Shown here: piece after piece, positions 34,104-44,260 of the stretch
Position numbering within the stretch: the first letter of the stretch is position 1
Layout: each line of letters begins with the position of its first letter
NCBI GenBank assembly: GCA_022402525.1
Contig: JAKRSB010000141.1
Location: forward strand, 1-64,000
Direction of reading: 5' to 3'
DNA: 64,000 nt
DNA from: Thermosynechococcaceae cyanobacterium MS004
GTDB taxonomy: Bacteria > Cyanobacteriota > Cyanobacteriia > Thermosynechococcales > Thermosynechococcaceae
Notes under the pieces: model-generated
Told to the model about the DNA's origin: nothing
The model's database searches: none
What the model saw: the letters and a program-made list of their open reading frames with translations, nothing else
Program-made: the position numbers and the translations under genes

Positions 34104-34145
34104 ATTTGTGCCGGATCATTTGCTCTAGATAATTTGTTTCTGAAT
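34104..34145. repeat. Short degenerate repeat upstream of ilvC
   Basis: Units like GGATCATTTGCTCTA and GGATCATTTGTGCC recur three to four times at 15-18 bp spacing between sbcD and ilvC. Confidence 0.65.
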
Positions 34146-34200
34146 CAAACGTTATGCTTAAGTTTCGCAGTAAAATAAAAAGTTTGCACCCCATACCTAA

Positions 34201-35223
<1,023 letters not shown>

Positions 35224-35237
35224 AAATGTGGACAAAA

Positions 35238-35269
35238 TGATTTTACGGGCGAGTTTATCCCTAAAATCA
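35238..35269. other. Inverted repeat after ilvC
   Basis: TGATTTTA (35238-35245) pairs with TAAAATCA (35262-35269), with an inner GGG/CCC extension (35247-35249, 35259-35261) after a one-base bulge. No T-run follows, so termination activity is uncertain. Confidence 0.55.
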
Positions 35270-35294
35270 AGGCATTCTTTCCGAGGATTCGGCC

Positions 35295-36236
35295 ATGCGT
35301 TGGCAGATGGGGCGCAAAAGCGACAACATTGAAGACCGTCGAGGAGGTGGCTCAGCCCCTCAGGCTGCGTTAGGGGGCAGCGTAGGGGTTCTTGTTCTTG
35401 CGCTGATTGCAATGGCCTTGGGCATTGACCCCAGCGTGGTGCTGAACTCTAGCTCCATTGATTCGGGTGCAGATAGCCCAAGTTTGCAGAATCCGAATCT
35501 GCAGAATCCGAATCTGCAGAATCCTAGCTCGCAGAACCCTAATCTGCCAGCTCGCCGCTCTCGTCCAGGGGCGGCTCCAGTCCCTCCTGGTCAAGATCAG
35601 CTTGCGCAGTTTGTCTCGGTGGTCTTGGCCGATACAGAAGATACCTGGCGATCGCTTTTTCGCGAGATGGGCCGCACCTATGAAGATCCAAAGCTGGTTT
35701 TATTTTCTGATTCTGTAAATTCAGCCTGTGGGTTTGCCAAGTCTGCCGTGGGGCCTTTCTACTGCCCAAGCGATCGCAAAGTATACATTGACCTGAGTTT
35801 TTATCAGGATCTTAAAAATCTCCACCAAGCGCCAGGCGACTTTGCCCAGGCCTACGTCATTGCCCATGAGGTGGGGCACCATGTCCAGAATTTACTGGGC
35901 ATTTCAAGAAAGGTCCAGTCCCTCCAGCAGCAAGTCAGTCAGGTTCAGGCCAATCAGCTTTCAGTGCGCCAAGAGCTACAGGCAGACTGCTTTGCTGGCG
36001 TATGGGCACACAGAGCCCAGGCCGAGCGACAAATCTTAGAAGCCGGAGACATTGAAGAAGCCCTCAACGCGGCCAGCCAAATTGGCGATGATCACCTCCA
36101 GCAGCAGTCTCGCGGCTACGTGACGCCGGAGTCCTTTACCCACGGTTCCTCAGCGCAGCGGGTGCAGTGGTTTACCAGAGGGTTTAAGACCGGAAATGTG
36201 TCTCAGTGCAACACCTTTGAAGCTTCTGCAACGTGA
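35295..36236 (+). CDS. YpfJ-type membrane-anchored zinc metallopeptidase
   Basis: A 313-residue protein of the neutral zinc metallopeptidase (YpfJ) family. A short charged N-terminus (RGGGSAPQ) leads into one membrane helix (about 27-45). A repeat linker, then a peptidase domain (about 100-305) with HEVGHH at the zinc site and a downstream QELQADCFAG glutamate follow, plus paired cysteines (CGFAKSAVGPFYC). The helix places the peptidase outside the cytoplasm. The linker contains NLQNPNLQNPNLQNP from a 15-bp tandem repeat (35484-35545), which other family members need not share. The substrate is unknown. Confidence 0.9.
   Translation: MRWQMGRKSDNIEDRRGGGSAPQAALGGSVGVLVLALIAMALGIDPSVVLNSSSIDSGADSPSLQNPNLQNPNLQNPSSQNPNLPARRSRPGAAPVPPGQDQLAQFVSVVLADTEDTWRSLFREMGRTYEDPKLVLFSDSVNSACGFAKSAVGPFYCPSDRKVYIDLSFYQDLKNLHQAPGDFAQAYVIAHEVGHHVQNLLGISRKVQSLQQQVSQVQANQLSVRQELQADCFAGVWAHRAQAERQILEAGDIEEALNAASQIGDDHLQQQSRGYVTPESFTHGSSAQRVQWFTRGFKTGNVSQCNTFEASAT
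35484..35545 (+). repeat. 15-bp in-frame tandem repeat in the peptidase linker
   Basis: CAGAATCCGAATCTG units repeat with exact 15-bp period at least three times, then decay (CAGAATCCTAGCTCG, CAGAACCCTAATCTG). They encode repeats of NPNLQ. Confidence 0.92.
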
Positions 36237-36321
36237 GGGATTGCCCAAAATGTAGTGATCGCATTCATCAATCCACTCAGCAACAGGGTATCGTTAGACC
36301 AACCGCACTCAAGTAACGAGA

Positions 36322-37905
36322 ATGGATCCAGCTCAACTCTGGCAACGCTATCAAGATTGGCTCTACTACCACGAGGGGCTAGAAATCTACCTCGATATCA
36401 GTCGCATGACCTTCACCGAAGCGCAGGTCGAAGCGCTGCTGCCCAAATTTGATCGGGCTTTTGCTGACATGGTTGCTCTAGAAAAAGGAGCGATCGCCAA
36501 CCCAGACGAAAACCGAATGGTCGGCCACTACTGGCTCCGCAACCCCGACCTGGCCCCTACGCCAGCGCTCAAAGCAGACGTAGTCAATACGCTCCAAAAA
36601 ATTGAAGACTTTACCCAGGGTGTGCATACTGGACGCATCCATCCGCCCCTAGCGCCGAAATTTACCGATATTTTGTCCATTGGCATTGGTGGCTCCGCCC
36701 TCGGCCCCGAATTTGTGGCCCAGGCCCTGGCTCCAACCCATGCGCCTTTAGCCATTCACTTTCTCAACAATACTGACCCCGACGGCATTGATCGGGTACT
36801 CACCGCCCTTCAGGATCGGCTGGCGACAACCTTAGTAATCGTCATTTCTAAGTCCGGCAGCACCCCCGAACCCCGCAACGGAATGCTGGAAACCCAAAAA
36901 CGCTTTCGCGATCGCGGCCTAAACTTTGCCCAGCAGGCCGTCGCCGTTACGGGTGAAGGGAGTCAGCTTGACCAAGTCGCCAAAGGTGAAGGCTGGATTG
37001 ATAGCTTTCCCATGCATGACTGGGTGGGAGGACGCACCTCTGAAATGTCCGCCGTAGGACTCCTGCCTGCCGCCCTTCAGGGCATTGCCATCCGCGAACT
37101 CCTGGAGGGCGCAAAAATGATGGATGAGGCCACCCGCGTCCCGTCCCTGCGCCAAAATCCAGCGGCACTCTTGGCCCTAAGCTGGTATCTGGTGGGTGAG
37201 GGTAAGGGCCTAAAGGACATGGTAGTCCTGCCCTACAAAGATAGCCTTCAGCTTTTTAGCCGCTATCTCCAGCAGCTTGTCATGGAGTCCTTGGGCAAAG
37301 AATATGACCTAGACGGCAACGTGGTGAATCAGGGCATTGCGGTCTACGGCAACAAAGGCTCCACCGACCAGCACGCCTATGTTCAACAGCTCCGTGAAGG
37401 GTTATCTAACTTTTTTGCCACCTTTATTGAGGTCTTAAAAGACCGCGAAGGCCCCTCCATTAACCTAGAGCCTAACGTGACCGCAGGGGATTACCTGTCC
37501 GGATTCTTACTCGGCACCCGTGAAGCGCTCTACGAAAAAGGTCGAGACTCCATTACCCTCACCCTCCCGACCGTCAACCCCAAGCAGGTGGGTGCCCTCA
37601 TTGCACTTTACGAGCGTGCTGTAGGGCTCTATGCGTCGCTAGTCAACGTCAATGCCTACCACCAGCCTGGCGTTGAAGCTGGCAAAAAAGCCGCCGCCAA
37701 TACCCTAGCCCTTCAGCAAAGTCTGATTGAAAGTCTGGGGCAGGTGGGGGGAGCCGTCACGATTCAGGATCTAGCCGCCAAGGTGGGTGCAGGCGATCGC
37801 ATTGAAACGGTCTACAAAATTCTGCGGCACCTCCACGCCAACGAGCGGCTTCAGCTAGAGGGTTCTTTCGCTCAGCCAGGGCAGTTGCGAGTGACTCGTC
37901 TTTAA
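36322..37905 (+). CDS. pgi: Glucose-6-phosphate isomerase
   Basis: A 527-residue enzyme that interconverts glucose-6-phosphate and fructose-6-phosphate. Sugar-phosphate and catalytic segments are visible: [54 protein letters not shown] (catalytic His region) and [13 protein letters not shown] (catalytic Lys). The length and motifs fit the cyanobacterial form. The ATG at 36322 is the first in frame after a gene-free 85-bp gap. Confidence 0.97.
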   Translation: MDPAQLWQRYQDWLYYHEGLEIYLDISRMTFTEAQVEALLPKFDRAFADMVALEKGAIANPDENRMVGHYWLRNPDLAPTPALKADVVNTLQKIEDFTQGVHTGRIHPPLAPKFTDILSIGIGGSALGPEFVAQALAPTHAPLAIHFLNNTDPDGIDRVLTALQDRLATTLVIVISKSGSTPEPRNGMLETQKRFRDRGLNFAQQAVAVTGEGSQLDQVAKGEGWIDSFPMHDWVGGRTSEMSAVGLLPAALQGIAIRELLEGAKMMDEATRVPSLRQNPAALLALSWYLVGEGKGLKDMVVLPYKDSLQLFSRYLQQLVMESLGKEYDLDGNVVNQGIAVYGNKGSTDQHAYVQQLREGLSNFFATFIEVLKDREGPSINLEPNVTAGDYLSGFLLGTREALYEKGRDSITLTLPTVNPKQVGALIALYERAVGLYASLVNVNAYHQPGVEAGKKAAANTLALQQSLIESLGQVGGAVTIQDLAAKVGAGDRIETVYKILRHLHANERLQLEGSFAQPGQLRVTRL

Positions 37906-37967
37906 GCAGCAGCGCGAGTTGAGTCAGCGTCTCTCGCCCTTGCCTGAGCGCCTAAAATAGACAGGTT

Positions 37968-38126
37968 ATGGCCTACGCTATGTCTCCAGAGGGGTCGCAC
38001 CGGATTGAACAGTCTCAGGCTCTGCCAGACCTCAAGATTGCAGTTTTGACAGAAGCCCTTCAGCGATCGCGCCAGAGCGATCAGTCTGTGGTTGGCGCGT
38101 GGCTGATGACGCAGTTTCAGCCCTAG
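37968..38126 (+). CDS. Possible small protein, 52 residues
   Basis: ATG at 37968 to TAG at 38126 gives a 52-residue frame with coding-like sequence (MSPEGSHRIEQSQALPDLKI, then QRSRQSDQSVVGAWLMTQFQ). It has a normal amino-acid mix and ends cleanly before the next gene. A second ATG (37980) follows an AGA-rich stretch and may be the true start. No family is recognised with certainty. It lies alone in the 312-bp gap between pgi and the next gene. Confidence 0.45.
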   Translation: MAYAMSPEGSHRIEQSQALPDLKIAVLTEALQRSRQSDQSVVGAWLMTQFQP

Positions 38127-38217
38127 AGGCGGGCATACTATGGGGGCAGAGGCGACAAAATCGGCAAACTTTGCGCAGCCTCGCTAGGATAGAAACCATC
38201 GCCCTCATGGAACCCCT

Positions 38218-38607
38218 ATGGACGAGAACTTACAGGATCTTTTAGCCAGCCCCACGCTCCATCGCCTTCGCCTTTTTACTTACCTGATTCCAGTCTTTGG
38301 TATGGTGCCTGCGGTTTGGACAATGACCCAGGGCAAGCGCGATCGCCAGTATCGTCCCATCAGCCGGCTGGCGCTGGGGCTAGGGAGTCTGTGGCTGCTG
38401 GGCTATTTTGGACTTAATTCAGCCCTGTCCCCGTCCGAAAGCGGCATGAGCGCTCAGATGTCGCTGATGCTTATCCAGACGGTATTTACATCGGGCTATT
38501 TTGTTCTGTGCCTAGGGCTGATGGTGCGGCTCTGGAAGCAGAGAGCCACGGGTCTATCCGACTTAAGCCAAAGTCTTAAAGTTCTCTCGGCTAAATCTTT
38601 ACCCTAG
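38218..38607 (+). CDS. Small membrane protein, unknown function
   Basis: A 129-residue protein with three hydrophobic segments (about 18-36, 50-68 and 82-106) separated by a basic loop (QGKRDRQYRPISR). No family is recognised. It ends six bases before the GTPase gene, and the two are probably translated from one mRNA. It may be a membrane partner of that GTPase. Confidence 0.75.
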   Translation: MDENLQDLLASPTLHRLRLFTYLIPVFGMVPAVWTMTQGKRDRQYRPISRLALGLGSLWLLGYFGLNSALSPSESGMSAQMSLMLIQTVFTSGYFVLCLGLMVRLWKQRATGLSDLSQSLKVLSAKSLP

Positions 38608-38613
38608 CTGCCC

Positions 38614-40176
38614 ATGCGTCTTTCTCGGTTCGCTTTGCTGCTGCTCGGCTTTGGGGCTGTCCTGGGGCTGATGGTGTGGCTGGCGACGACGCTGGTTCAG
38701 CTTTATGGCACCATTGCGGCCTCCTCAGTCTTTTTGGCAAATCTGCTGCTGGGGGGTCTGATTACGCTGTTTATTGCCTTGGCTGGGGTGGTGATCTATT
38801 ACGGGGTGGTGTTTAGCCATCCAAAGCGAAAGTCTTCTGCTGACACAGTACTGCCTCCCCACAAAACTGGGGTTGCAGAGAAAGCCCTAGACGCCATCCG
38901 CGCCCAGGTGGATCAAATTCAAGATGAAGTTGCGCGTCAGGTGCTGCGGGTGCGATCGCAGGAAATTGAGCAGGCTCTCAAGTACCGCGAACTTCAGATT
39001 GTGGTGTTTGGCACTGGCTCAGCGGGCAAGACTTCTTTAGTCAATGCGCTCCTGGGGCGGATGGCGGGGGAAGTTTCACCCACCCTCGGCACCACGACCG
39101 TTGGCGAAACCTATCGCCTGGAGCTAAAGGGCATTCAGCGAGATTTATTGATTACCGATACCCCTGGCCTACTAGAAGTAGGCGTTGCGGGGACAGCACG
39201 AGAGCAGGCCGCTCGTCAGCTTGCCACCGAGGCAGACCTGTTGCTATTTGTGGTGGATGCAGACCTCACCCAGTCGGAATACAGTGCCCTGGAATCGCTG
39301 CGCCAGATCGGAAAGCGCTTCATCCTGGTCTTTAACAAAGTCGATCGCTACACTGCCTCAGACCGCGACAGAATTCTGCAAAAGCTCCAGACACATCTCC
39401 AGAAGGGGTCAGAAACTCAATCGCCAGACTCCGTGGTGGCGATCGCCGCAAATCCTCAGCCCATCCGCCTCGACAACGGCGAAGTGCTCCAGCAACAGCC
39501 TAAGATCCTAGGGCTCCTGCGGCAGCTTGTCGCTATTTTGCGAACCGAAGGCGAGGAGCTTCTGGCCGATAATATTTTGCTCCAGGCCCAGCGCCTCGGT
39601 GAAGATGTACGGCAGATGATTGACGAGGAGCGATCGCGCAAAGCGGCAAAGCTAGTGGATCGCTTTCAGTGGATTGGGGCAGGCGTGATCTGGGTGACGC
39701 CGCTGCCCGTGGTGGATCTGCTGGCAACGGCAGTGGTCAATGCCCAAATGGTTGTAGAAATTGGGAGGGTCTACGGCTGTGAGATGGACTTCGAGCGGGG
39801 CAAGGAATTAGCGCTGTCTCTGGCCAAAACCCTAGCTGGGCTTGGGATTTTGACGGGGGTCGTAGAAGTGGTGACGACGGCTCTGGAGTTGAGCGTGGGC
39901 GGCTACGTTGTTGGCAAATCCATTCAGAGCATTAGCGCAGCCTACCTCACCCGCATTGCCGGGAAAAGCTTCGTAGAATACTTCCGCAACGACCAAGACT
40001 GGGGTGATGGCGGCATCTCTGGGGTTGTGCAGCGCCAGTTTGAGCTAAACCGCCGCGATGCTTTTGTCAAAGCCTTTGTCAAAGAAGCGATCGCGCAGCT
40101 CCCCAAAGAAGCGATGAATCTTCTCAATCCCAAGTTCACTTCAGCCGATCAAGTCACCGAGCAAGAACAGCACTAG
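38614..40176 (+). CDS. Membrane-associated Era-like GTPase with DUF697-type C-terminus
   Basis: A 520-residue protein. Two membrane helices at the N-terminus (about 5-28 and 40-65) are followed by a G domain (about 125-300) with G1 GTGSAGKTS, G3 DTPG and G4 NKVD, and a C-terminal region (about 340-500) with hydrophobic stretches resembling DUF697. Cyanobacteria have several such GTPases of unknown role; YcjF/YcjX-type and dynamin-like proteins are the nearest described relatives. It is coupled to the small membrane protein upstream. Confidence 0.85.
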   Translation: MRLSRFALLLLGFGAVLGLMVWLATTLVQLYGTIAASSVFLANLLLGGLITLFIALAGVVIYYGVVFSHPKRKSSADTVLPPHKTGVAEKALDAIRAQVDQIQDEVARQVLRVRSQEIEQALKYRELQIVVFGTGSAGKTSLVNALLGRMAGEVSPTLGTTTVGETYRLELKGIQRDLLITDTPGLLEVGVAGTAREQAARQLATEADLLLFVVDADLTQSEYSALESLRQIGKRFILVFNKVDRYTASDRDRILQKLQTHLQKGSETQSPDSVVAIAANPQPIRLDNGEVLQQQPKILGLLRQLVAILRTEGEELLADNILLQAQRLGEDVRQMIDEERSRKAAKLVDRFQWIGAGVIWVTPLPVVDLLATAVVNAQMVVEIGRVYGCEMDFERGKELALSLAKTLAGLGILTGVVEVVTTALELSVGGYVVGKSIQSISAAYLTRIAGKSFVEYFRNDQDWGDGGISGVVQRQFELNRRDAFVKAFVKEAIAQLPKEAMNLLNPKFTSADQVTEQEQH

Positions 40177-40308
40177 CCATTGCTGAACGTGACGCTCTCA
40201 GAGAAATTTCAGGGCAAAACTCCGGTATCTAACCACACAGAAACTCTCTGACAGCCTTGATATGTATACCGGATGCACGGCTGCATCGATGGCCGGATGT
40301 TTGTTTCG

Positions 40309-40376
40309 TCAGCCTTTTGTCAACCTTGAGCCAACCTTGAGTCAGCCTTTTATCAACCTTGAGTCAGCAGATGGTT
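40309..40376. repeat. Degenerate tandem array upstream of guaD
   Basis: GTCAGCCTTTTGTCAACC- and TTGAGTCAGCC-like units recur about five times with a 12-14 bp sub-period in a gene-free spacer. Confidence 0.8.
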
Positions 40377-40558
40377 TAGAAATGGGTGCCTGTTGACTGG
40401 CAAAGGTTTGATACTCCCTCTCTACCCTAAAGGAGCCGTCAAAGCGGCCTTGATTTTGGACTGATGGACAAAACAAAGAGTTTCGACACCTATGTTTCCC
40501 TCAAAAAATGCCTGAAACCCTTACAGAGTGTCAGGCACCAAATTTCAAACGATGTGGT

Positions 40559-40636
40559 GTCAAGAATATCCAATGGGATGACCTCACAGAAGCAATTCCA
40601 GCCTTTGCAACCGTCTTCTTTATTCTCTTGGGCTTC
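40559..40636 (+). pseudogene. Remnant of an AzgA-type purine permease
   Basis: In one frame the DNA reads VKNIQWDDLTEAIPAFATVF, which matches the conserved segment of AzgA-family guanine/hypoxanthine permeases (I-x-W-D-D-x-T-E-A-I-P-A-F-x-T before a membrane helix). The match stops at about 26 codons and the rest of the permease is absent. Its position just upstream of guanine deaminase suggests that a guanine permease-deaminase pair once existed here. Short alignments can mislead, so confidence is moderate. Confidence 0.5.
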
Positions 40637-40682
40637 AAGAACGTAACGTCAACATCACACAAGGCTGAGGATCCAGAGGGTA

Positions 40683-42029
40683 ATGGGTATAGTTCCAGCG
40701 GAATTAAGCTCAACGGAGCTAAGCGCTATTCGCGGTGCATTTTTAGACTTTGTGGGCGATCCGTTTTTTCAGTCCGTCGCTGAAAGCGTGCGCTATCTGC
40801 CGGATGGGCTGTTGGTACTCAAGGACGGTACGATCGCCGACTTTGGCCCCTACGATCAGCTCCAGGCAAAGTACGGAAAGGTTAAGACCACCCATTACCC
40901 TGACAAGCTGATTCTGCCAGGGTTTATCGATATCCATATCCACTACCCGCAGACCGAAATGATTGCCTCCTACGGGGCACAGCTCATGGAGTGGCTGGAA
41001 ACCTATACTTTTCCCACCGAAGCAAAGTTCAAAGATACAGTCTATGCCCGCCACATTGCAGAGTTTTTCCTAGATGAGCTTCTGCGCAATGGCACCACCA
41101 CCGCCCTTGTCCTGCCCACAACCTTTCCTCAATCCGTTGAGGTACTTTTCGAGGAAGCGCAGCGGCGCAATATGCGACTGATTGCGGGACAGGTGCTCAT
41201 GTCCCGCAACGCGCCTGAAGATTTGCTCACCCCTGCCCAAACGGCATACAGCCAGATGCGCGAACAAATTCAGAAGTGGCACGGTAAGGGGCGATCGCTC
41301 TATGCCATTACGCCCCGCTTTGCCGTGACTTGCACCGAGGAAGAATTACAGCTTGCGGGCAGCCTCGCCGCAGAATTTCCTGAAGTGTACGTTCACACCC
41401 ATCTCGCTGAAAACAAAAAGGAAGTTGCCCTGACCGCCGAGCTGTTTCCAGACCGCTCCGACTACCTCAACGTCTACGAACACTATGGCCTCGTGCGAGA
41501 TCGCGCCGTGTTTGCCCACTGCATCCAGCTTGATGAGTCCGCCTTTGAGCGGCTGTCTCAGGCCGGGGCCACCATTGCCTTTTGCCCCACATCCAACCTC
41601 TTTTTAGGGAGCGGCCTATTTCCGCTGCACCAAGCCAAACATACAGAGCACCCCATTAAAGTGGGCCTTGCCACCGATGTGGGGGGCGGCACCAGCTTCT
41701 CTCAGCTCCAAACTATGGCGGCGGCCTATCAGGTCATGCAGCTTCAGGGCAAAAGCCTCTCCCCTTTTCAGGCGTTTTATCTGGCCACCTTGGGCGCTGC
41801 TCAGTCCCTATCCCTAGAGGACAAGCTCGGTAACTTTGCGATCGCCAAAGAAGCCGACTTCATTGTGCTAGATGCCCAGGCGACCCCCCTCATGCAGCTT
41901 CGCAATCCAGTGCCCGTCCCCCAGTCCATTGAGGCGATCGCCACCACCCTGTTTGCCATCATGCTGCTGGGAGATGACCGAGCCATCACCGCAACCTACG
42001 TTGGTGGAGCCTTAACGACAAAACTTTAG
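40683..42029 (+). CDS. guaD: Guanine deaminase
   Basis: A 448-residue amidohydrolase that converts guanine to xanthine and ammonia. Zinc-binding segments are FIDIHIHYPQTE (HxH), VYVHTHLAENKKE and VFAHCIQLDE, with Asp in LATDVGGGTSFSQ. The PQTE and GGGTS texts distinguish guanine deaminase from related amidohydrolases. The ATG at 40683 has AGAGGG just upstream. It fits with purine uptake by the NCS2 permease at 23.3 kb as a nitrogen-salvage route. Confidence 0.95.
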   Translation: MGIVPAELSSTELSAIRGAFLDFVGDPFFQSVAESVRYLPDGLLVLKDGTIADFGPYDQLQAKYGKVKTTHYPDKLILPGFIDIHIHYPQTEMIASYGAQLMEWLETYTFPTEAKFKDTVYARHIAEFFLDELLRNGTTTALVLPTTFPQSVEVLFEEAQRRNMRLIAGQVLMSRNAPEDLLTPAQTAYSQMREQIQKWHGKGRSLYAITPRFAVTCTEEELQLAGSLAAEFPEVYVHTHLAENKKEVALTAELFPDRSDYLNVYEHYGLVRDRAVFAHCIQLDESAFERLSQAGATIAFCPTSNLFLGSGLFPLHQAKHTEHPIKVGLATDVGGGTSFSQLQTMAAAYQVMQLQGKSLSPFQAFYLATLGAAQSLSLEDKLGNFAIAKEADFIVLDAQATPLMQLRNPVPVPQSIEAIATTLFAIMLLGDDRAITATYVGGALTTKL

Positions 42030-42076
42030 TGACAAAACCTTAACGACCAACCCAGTCCCCCTGACTGCAAACCAGT

Positions 42077-42370
42077 CTAATTGGGCGGTCGCTTCTTTGT
42101 AATGGACAGCATGGGCAGTTCGGATTGGGAAGACTGAGGCGGCAAGTAGTGCTGCACCGTCTGCTCAGCAAAAAGGTCAGCGCGGCGCTGGCTTTGGCTC
42201 CACTTAAGACCTAAGGCACCACCAACAACCACAAGACCCAGTACAGCTAGGCCACCATGACCACTCATCCCGCCCAGCGCCAGATCGGCTGTTCCTACGG
42301 TAATCAAAAAGCTGACGATGGGGTCATGCCGAAAAGCAGATCTTATAAATCGGGGCAAAAAGATATTCAT
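42077..42370 (-). CDS. Small membrane protein, unknown function
   Basis: A protein of about 97 residues with one or two hydrophobic segments (VSFLITVGTADLALGG and GGLAVLGLVVVGGALGL) and a polar C-terminus. No family is recognised. The ATG at 42370 is preferred because the sequence before it, in the open frame to 42469, is less coding-like. It is downstream of hliP on the same strand. Confidence 0.6.
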   Translation of the reverse strand: MNIFLPRFIRSAFRHDPIVSFLITVGTADLALGGMSGHGGLAVLGLVVVGGALGLKWSQSQRRADLFAEQTVQHYLPPQSSQSELPMLSITKKRPPN

Positions 42371-42496
42371 TGTGGCGTTAAAACATCCCGTCGTGAAGTT
42401 GAAGATCGCCAGATTATACCCAAACGTGATTGGTTTATTGGGGGCTTTAATACCCAAGCGAATACTCAAGTTAGCTCAAGCCAAAGCCACCCTGGG

Positions 42497-42682
42497 CTAA
42501 AAGCCTAACCATGTTAAAACGCCTTTTCCCGTTATCGCTTCAATGACAACGGCGGCGACAAAGCCTATCATGGCAGCGCGGCCATTAAGCCGTTCAACAT
42601 AGTCATTAAACCCATACTTAGGGGTTGAATCTCTGGGAAGCTGGGTGGGCTGTGAAACGGGTTTGGGTGCGGATTGGGTCAT
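42497..42682 (-). CDS. hliP: High-light-inducible protein (Hlip/SCP)
   Basis: A 61-residue one-helix protein with the chlorophyll-binding motif ERLNGRAAMIGFVAAVVIEA, homologous to a helix of plant LHC proteins. Hlips bind chlorophyll and carotenoid and protect photosystem II assembly under high light. The ATG at 42682 (MTQSAPKP) is chosen; an upstream start would add 18 residues of low similarity. Confidence 0.95.
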   Translation of the reverse strand: MTQSAPKPVSQPTQLPRDSTPKYGFNDYVERLNGRAAMIGFVAAVVIEAITGKGVLTWLGF

Positions 42683-42840
42683 GGAAACACCAAGGGTATT
42701 CTGATTTTTGAGCTGCTGACTTTTGTTCTGCTGCATCGTAACAGTCTACGGGCTACTTTTGCGACTCTCTTGCAGCTACATCTTTGCAACCATATTGATT
42801 TGCTGTTCTATTTTAATAATCTAGTCGATTTTCAGCTTGC

Positions 42841-43716
42841 TCATCTTACCTCTCGCCAAACGGCATCGGCAACCCGACAAACATCGTGCATGACACCATC
42901 ATGCACCCGCAAAATATCAGCCCCTCCCGCGATCGCCGAACAGCAGGCCGCTGCGGTTCCCCAGACCCGCTCCTTAGGGTCAGGTTGATTTAAGATGCCG
43001 CCAATAAAGCTTTTGCGAGAAGGCCCCACTAAAATCGGAGCATTGAGCGTGGTGAAGGCGCTCAGTTTTTTGAGTAGTTCCAGGCTTTGAGCCCCTGTTT
43101 TGGCAAAGCCAATCCCTGGGTCAACAGCAATATGGTGGGGCAAAACGCCCGCAGCAAGGGCGGCATCAATCCGCTCTTTTAGAAACGTCACAACCTCTCC
43201 CACCAAGTCTTCATAATCCGTAAGCTGCTGCATGGTCTGAGGCGTTCCCCGCAAATGCATCAGAATAATGGGCACGCCCAACCTTGCTGCGGTAGCCAGC
43301 ATTTCTGGGTCATAGGTTGCCCCCGACACGTCATTAATGATATCGGCTCCAGCCGCGATCGCCGCCTCAGCCACAGCCGCCTTGGTCGTATCCACCGAAA
43401 TCGGAATACTAGACGAGGCACGCAGCGCTTTAATCACGGGAACCACCCGATTTAGCTCCTCTTCCAGTCCTAGATCTACCGCATTGGGGCGTGTAGATTG
43501 GCCGCCCAGATCCAGAATATCCATCCCAGCAGCCACCAAGGCCTGCCCCTGAGCAACGGCCGCGTCCACAGAATCAAACAGTCTCCCATCACTGAAGCTA
43601 TCTGGGGTCACATTCAGAATCCCCATCAGGTAGGTTTTTGTCCCCCAGTCAAAGGTCTGGCCACGAATGATCCAGGGCGACAGCTTTTCTGAAGTGGTCT
43701 TTGACTGGGAATTCAT
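42841..43716 (-). CDS. folP: Dihydropteroate synthase
   Basis: A 291-residue TIM-barrel enzyme of folate synthesis that joins p-aminobenzoate to the pterin diphosphate. Signatures are LMGILNVTPDSFSDGR, DILDLGGQSTRPNA, ADIINDVSGATYDPE, IILMHLRGTPQTMQ, AVDPGIGFAKTG and VGPSRKSFIGG. The ATG at 43716 (MNSQSKTT) is chosen over an upstream frame start because the added residues are not family-like. Confidence 0.97.
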   Translation of the reverse strand: MNSQSKTTSEKLSPWIIRGQTFDWGTKTYLMGILNVTPDSFSDGRLFDSVDAAVAQGQALVAAGMDILDLGGQSTRPNAVDLGLEEELNRVVPVIKALRASSSIPISVDTTKAAVAEAAIAAGADIINDVSGATYDPEMLATAARLGVPIILMHLRGTPQTMQQLTDYEDLVGEVVTFLKERIDAALAAGVLPHHIAVDPGIGFAKTGAQSLELLKKLSAFTTLNAPILVGPSRKSFIGGILNQPDPKERVWGTAAACCSAIAGGADILRVHDGVMHDVCRVADAVWREVR

Positions 43717-44008
43717 GCAAGAGCTGTAGGAAAGGTAATCATGCGGCAACACCGTGTAGACCAGCCTCGACCAAGCCAATGAACCCTCAAGGTCAAGCGT
43801 CCCAGATCTACCTGACTAGCATTTAGAGATTTGGGCGATGGAATGTAGATTAAAATGGCGCACGGTAGAGTTAGCTGAGAAGCTACATGAATCGATGAAA
43901 GAACTTGGGAACTTTTCAGGAGAGCCTGGTTGTCTTCACTGTAGAGCCCGCTCATTCGCTAGAATTTGCTAGCTCACGGCCACTGCTTCCCTGGCTTACT
44001 CGATAATT

Positions 44009-44260
44009 ATGCAGAAGAATATTAACTTACTCTCTACCCTATTTGGTATTTTGTGCATTTACTTACTGAGCTATGCCTTCGCTAGAGTGTTCATTTTTCA
44101 CGCAGTAGAACGTTACGCAGGCGCGGAAGGCAAAGGCTATCCAAGACAAGACTACATTGCTAAAAAGGATCGCCCTGCTGGAGAAGGATGGCAGTACCAG
44201 TTGTTTTTGCCTGCCATCAAAGCTGAAGAGGGTATTGTTAATTACTTCCACAATCTATAG
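44009..44260 (+). CDS. Small single-helix membrane protein, unknown function
   Basis: An 83-residue protein with an N-terminal membrane helix (about 7-30) and a soluble tail with KGYPRQDYIAKKDRPAGEGW. The coding-like tail supports it being real. No family is recognised. It stands alone between folP and another small gene. Confidence 0.6.
   Translation: MQKNINLLSTLFGILCIYLLSYAFARVFIFHAVERYAGAEGKGYPRQDYIAKKDRPAGEGWQYQLFLPAIKAEEGIVNYFHNL

Larger units (their letters stand above)
40177..40682. other. 506-bp spacer between GTPase and guaD
   Basis: It contains a 7-bp inverted repeat (TCAGAGA near 40200, TCTCTGA near 40247), a tandem repeat (40309-40376) and a purine-permease remnant (40559-40636). 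GTATCTAACCACAC near 40224 is only a partial NtcA-like match (GTA-N8-CAC). No intact gene is present. Confidence 0.6.

Noticed and set aside
43713-43955. 80-residue minus-strand frame upstream of folP
   Set aside because: It overlaps the folP start region in another frame and shows no family or domain features.
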